A stretch of 64,000 nt of DNA from Daucus carota subsp. sativus (lineage: Eukaryota > Streptophyta > Magnoliopsida > Apiales > Apiaceae): positions 39,182,689 through 39,246,688 of the forward strand of contig NC_030381.2 in the NCBI RefSeq assembly GCF_001625215.2, given 5' to 3'. The translations under genes and the position numbers were made by a program. Position 1 is the first letter of the stretch; every line of letters begins with the position of its first letter. Shown here in pieces: positions 59,622 through 64,000 of this stretch. The notes beneath the pieces are model-generated. The model made no database searches and was not told the DNA's origin. It saw only the letters and a list, made by a program, of their open reading frames with translations.

Positions 59622-62424
59622 TAACATTCAAGCACAATATATATTACATATTCGATAAATTTAACATAGTACCTTACAGGTCTTATGATTATAATCAACC
59701 TCATTGATGCTCCATATCCTGCATCTGACGCATTAAAATAAGTCTTTAATAACTTACTCGAATTAAAAACGTCCTAATGCTTTTGAGGAGTGAACTCTGA
59801 AAAAACAGGGACTTATTTATGCTTCATCTTTTTCGGAAAATAAAGCCGTGATAATTTTTCCTTTAAAAGCTTGTTCACATCAATTTTATTTTAAGTTATA
59901 AGCCACTAAGAGCATCTTTAGCAGTGTCCTAAAAAGGTTCTCTAAATATATGATAAACAATTCAAATTTTAAATAATAGCAATTTTGTATTGATTGACAA
60001 CTCCAACAATGATCCTTATTTGTCTTCTCTATTATTATTATAATATGAAATTCAAATTCTTTTAAAAAAAGATAACCAAAAAAATGTGAGAAAGAGTGTG
60101 CAAAAGGTGAGAGTTGAATATTTAATCATTAAAAATCAAATTAGGAATGAGTTAGGGATTCCGTACTTATGAGGAATGAAAAATAGATCTTAACATTTAG
60201 AAAATAAATGGAGACTCTGCTGGAGTGAATTTTTATGCATACTTCCTAAAATAATAACTTAGGATCTCATATAGCTAATCTGTTACAAAAGTGTGAAACC
60301 CCTCGTTGTCCACAAGACCTGAGAAGGGTCGGCAATCGCAAATTGGCTTGCCTTTCTTGTAGTAGTTCTTTTGGTCACTTTTCAATGGAAAATGCCTAAA
60401 CAAAGTTTCACGTGCGTTTGTAATTTGTATTGCAAAAGTATACCCCGCCTAAAAGCAAATTCCAATTCGTTATTTAAAGAAAAAAAAAATTAAGATAAAG
60501 AAATCTTGGTTTCAAGGGGGAAAAAAAAGAGATAAAGGAATCTTCGATTCAAGTTGGTTTGCGGCTCTACACTCTACTCATACTTTCATACCTCTACTCC
60601 GGGGTCAAAATATTTGTAAAAATAAACAATATAAACTAATTGACAATTGCATTTCTTTTGGAGTGTGTCGCATGTTTTAGTATACTTTGGTGTGTTTTGT
60701 TTTGTTAGTTTGCTCCTTTGAGAGTGATTCAATTGATGTTTGGAGATCTAGAAAGTCCGTATCAAGGCTAGAGGGGCGGTGATTATTACACAAACTCATT
60801 TTTTGAAGCCATTTACAGCATGTCTATAGCTTGAATCCAACAAGTAGATAGCTGTGGTGCAGTTTCTCTAACCTCGGTTTATGCAATCGGAGTTTTTGAA
60901 CACTGGGCTATTAATGGATCTTATGTGTTAAAGTCAATTGTGATATTACTGTTTTCAGGGATGTTGGTGCAATTTGGATTCATCTATATGTTTTTGATTT
61001 CATTCTTATATTCAAGAATCTTTAAAATTTTATTTTATTTGTTAAACAATCAGGAAACAAATTATTTTATTTTTACCTCTAGTTATATCGTCAGTTAGGG
61101 GTTGTCCCGGCATATTTTATTCTGATTAATGAAATCTCCTATATTTATCCACAGCAAGAGAAGACGAAAGATTGGAGCGGAACCTACTTAACTGCAGGAA
61201 GTGTACCAATTCAGAAATTATAAATAAACTTCATTATCTCCCTCTAGAAATTTAAGTTTAACTTTGGAAAGAGGAAGGAACGTAAAGAATAAACAAAAGC
61301 GGAGAAGAAGGGAAGAAGAAGTCAACTAACAAGAAATTAACAAGAATCCAAAAAAAGTAAACAACCCTGCAGCGATATTTGTAACATGTACTATAACCTC
61401 TTTTGTTTTGCTAACATGTACTATAAAAAAATTAAAATAATTTTTAAAATATATTTATTTTAGAATTTTAAAATAATTTATAGCGTTTATGTAAAAAAAA
61501 TATTTAGAGTCTAAATCTAGATATATATTTCAGAAATATAATACATAATTTTTGAGGGTCACGGGGTAAAGTAGATGTTAGAAACTAATATACACACTGT
61601 TATCTCTCAAACATTTAAAGTTAACGGCAGATTTGGACGGAATAGTGACCAGGGGTTACAACTTGCACGGGAAAGTCAAATGTATGGTGCATATTATCAC
61701 GTTTTAAAGTTCAAGTTCTAAACTGCTTTTAGAGTAAACACAGGAGTTACAAAGTATAATTAACTCTGGAAAAAACATTATTTCTCTGTCCCAATTTTTG
61801 TTTATAATTAACAGGGGTGTATTGGATTGAGATTTTATAGCATTTTTTTCATTCATGAAATCCGAGGATATTCGATTGGGATTGTTTGAAATTCATTAAA
61901 ATCTTGAGATATTCAATTGAGATTTTAAATTATACAACAAAATCTGGTGGTATTCAATTGAGATTTCAAATTATGCTTTAAAATCAAATGGTATTCAATT
62001 GGGATTTCAAATTATGCTTTAAAATCAAATGATATTCAATTGGGATTGTTTAAAATCCATTAAAATCTAGTGGTATTCAAATGCTGATGGATTTTTTTAG
62101 ATTTCATAAAATGATAGATTTTGTGACATTCTTCAGTGTATTTTAAGTTTTTTGAAATCCCATCAAAATCCATGAGATTTTGAAGCACTGTACTTAAATC
62201 TCATCAACTCTGCGATATTTTATCAAGAATCCGCACAAAATCAAAATCACATAAAATCCATAAACTAAAAACAATCAATTAAAATCTCAATCGAATACAT
62301 AAATATTTATTAATATATTAAAATAAAATGTCAGTTATCAAGAAATGAATAATTAGTATAATCGTGAAATTACATTAGTCAGATATGGAAAAAAAAAATT
62401 CTGAAATCGATAAAATGCCAAATA
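59622..62424. other. Gene-free region with element remnants
   Basis: 59910-60225 resembles the GAGCATCTCC family at 21.8 kb (GAGCATCTTTAGCAG on the left, CTCTGCTGGAGT on the right) but is decayed. 61819-62299 is a separate MITE. I see no coding region in between; the GC-richer stretch near 60300-60420 has no open frame of note. Confidence 0.45.
61819..62299. mobile_element. MITE with internal tandem repeats
   Basis: The ends TGTATTGGATTGAGATTTTA and, reversed, TGTATTCGATTGAGATTTTA form a 20-bp inverted repeat with one mismatch. Inside, a segment with GATATTCAATTGGGATT is repeated at least five times between about 61868 and 62090. The superfamily and target duplication are not clear. Confidence 0.65.
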
Positions 62425-62674
62425 CTCCCTCCGTTTCAATTTACATGTCCACTTTCAAAAAAAAAATTTGTTTCAAATTACTTGTCCACTTTAACTTTCA
62501 ATGCAAAATTATATTTCCAAAGTCAGTTATACTCCACATATCTCTTGTTTATATTTCGTAGATCAATCTTACTCCACATATTTTGATTATTTAATGCAAT
62601 TAATTTTTAAACAAACACTTTTTTTAAACTGTATTTTTTTTTTAAAGTGGACATCTAATTTGAAACGGAGGGAG
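62425..62674. mobile_element. Stowaway MITE
   Basis: The ends CTCCCTCCGTTTCAATTTAC and, reversed, CTCCCTCCGTTTCAAATTAG are flanked by TA at 62423-62424 and 62675-62676. The element is 250 bases long. Confidence 0.9.
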
Positions 62675-62900
62675 TATGATCCAATTAAATATAAAAGATG
62701 TTTTTTTTTATATAAAACAGGGAGTACATAATTCGATGCAATGTATCACGATTCACGGAAAGCTAAATCAGAACAAAATCAAATCACAAAGATTAGTAGC
62801 CTACTCCTAATAAAAAAGTATAGATCAGTAGGCTAACAATCACATGATTTTAATCAGTTTCTAATCACATCCTAATCACTTTGTTTAATTAAAAATTATA

Positions 62901-63204
62901 CTCCCTCCGTCCCTATTTATCTGTCCACTTTGGAAGTAAAAATTTGTCCATATTTATCTGTCCATTTATACTTTCAAAACTAATTTAATGATAGTTTTTC
63001 AAATATATCTCCATAATTTCAATTTTCAAGGCTTGACTTATTTAAAACTTGGTTGAATTCATGTTTTCAAGACATAAAGTAGGAGTATTCCACCATTTTC
63101 AAGATATTAATTAGAGGTATTTAATGAAAAAGTTCATACCATCAATTATTCCTTGGTATGTGTTTTTTTTTCCAAAATGGACAGATAAAAAGGGACGGAG
63201 GGAG
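62901..63204. mobile_element. Stowaway MITE
   Basis: The ends CTCCCTCCGTCCCTATTTAT and, reversed, CTCCCTCCGTCCCTTTTTAT are flanked by TA at 62899-62900 and 63205-63206. The element is 304 bases long. Confidence 0.92.
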
Positions 63205-64000
63205 TATTATATTTACAAATCACGATTATCGATGAAGCAGACTTGACCACGATATGCGGACCCGCTGCCATCATTCCGCAATCCTATGCGCGACCGTTCG
63301 GTCTACCATCCTAGGACCCACACGTGTTTCATGTGTTTGCTTATCACCGTCAATTCTCGTACATCGGACGGTTCATGTTCATGTTCCAGATTTTACGCGG
63401 TTTGGGAATATTCTGGAGGCATGGCTTTGCTTGTTGCATACGTTCTCTAGATCATATATAAAATGCTTTACATTTTATAATGAGCTGTTAAATAGATAAA
63501 TAATTTAGTGGAATTAACAAATATCAGAATGGTGTGACGTGAGTGAATTTAAAAGGATAAGTAAGATTAAATAAATAACTAGTGGTGTGATTGCTTATTG
63601 GGTACGTTTGAGGAGCTCAATACAAACGTACAAAAGTATATTTAAATTAAAATATTATTATAAATTACAGGCGTTATTTTTGTTTGTTTCTGGAAGTTAT
63701 ATTCTTCGGCTCTTCTCTCTGTCACTGTTGTTCCGTCTCTGGGTCGTACTTATCTACGCACCTCCATTTTGCTGGAATATATTTTCGTTTTCGTTTTACG
63801 TGAAATTCTTTTCATTTCTGGTTTTGTAAAAATGAATATAATAATTTAAGATATAATGATATATCATTAATATATATACCCAATTTATATAATCAGTATT
63901 ATCTTCCCAAAAGATTTTATGAGTTCGGCAAAATTTTACGCCATTGAAAATGGTCTTGTGGGTAATAGAGTGGAGAACTGAAGCTGCTATATCATGTGGT
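63205..64000 (+). other. GC-richer stretch, possible promoter of a gene beyond the window
   Basis: 63240-63430 is clearly GC-richer than its surroundings. A heat-shock-element-like array GGAAT ATTCT GGAGG lies at 63405-63419, and a TATATAAA box at 63455-63462. No convincing coding region follows within the window; short open frames lack any family signal. It may be the promoter and leader of a + strand gene that continues past 64000. Confidence 0.3.

Noticed and set aside
60300-60420. GC-richer patch that might be a gene remnant
   Set aside because: No reading frame longer than a few dozen codons and no recognisable motif in any frame.
63587-63829. 80-residue hydrophobic frame on the + strand
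   Set aside because: AT-rich DNA gives such Phe/Leu/Ile frames by chance; there is no splice context or family signal.

Overview
The window is nuclear DNA of a flowering plant, most likely a eudicot. It is AT-rich, its genes are cut into short exons by GT-AG introns, and its intergenic DNA is full of plant MITEs, Helitrons and a tRNA-derived SINE. The species cannot be read from the sequence. I rebuilt the gene models by joining exons at splice sites that keep the frame and the family motifs.

Layout. (1) 753-5364 (+): ERdj3B-type DnaJ chaperone, 10 exons, 346 codons, with a perfect ER-stress element upstream. (2) 6531-9386: Helitron filled with degenerate tandem repeats and carrying a nested SINE. 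(3) 10514-13370 (+): plastid class 3 lipase of the PLIP family. (4) 15398-17707 (-): TMEM205/DUF4149-like membrane protein. (5) 17.9-23.1 kb: dense cluster of MITEs, a Helitron and a foldback element between (TA)n tracts. (6) 23611-25298 (-): GPAT1/2/3-type glycerol-3-phosphate acyltransferase. (7) 28464-30841 (-): unrecognised small single-pass membrane protein. (8) 32977-35399 (-): CCHC zinc-knuckle protein with a 5' UTR intron. (9) 38227-43808 (-): GPI1/PIG-Q subunit of the GPI-GlcNAc transferase, 9 exons. (10) 45192-52314 (+): two-RRM plus WW protein related to FCA. (11) 54954-56309 (-): WRKY group IIc factor of the WRKY23 type. (12) 56907-58139: Pack-MULE with a captured FAB1/PIKfyve fragment. 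(13) 58.3-64 kb: MITEs and no convincing gene.

The genes do not form an operon or one pathway. Several act in the endomembrane system or lipid metabolism (ERdj3B, PLIP, GPAT, PIG-Q). From memory, the order ERdj3B, PLIP, TMEM205-like matches Arabidopsis At3g62600, At3g62590, At3g62580. The zinc-knuckle, FCA-like and WRKY genes resemble genes in At3g623xx and its duplicate At2g472xx-473xx. The window is therefore probably an old conserved block widened by transposons.

I found no CRISPR array, bacterial-type system or clearly new biochemical system. The most novel material is in the mobile elements: the Pack-MULE whose terminal repeats run into captured coding sequence, and the Helitron whose repeats decode to a decayed repeat peptide.
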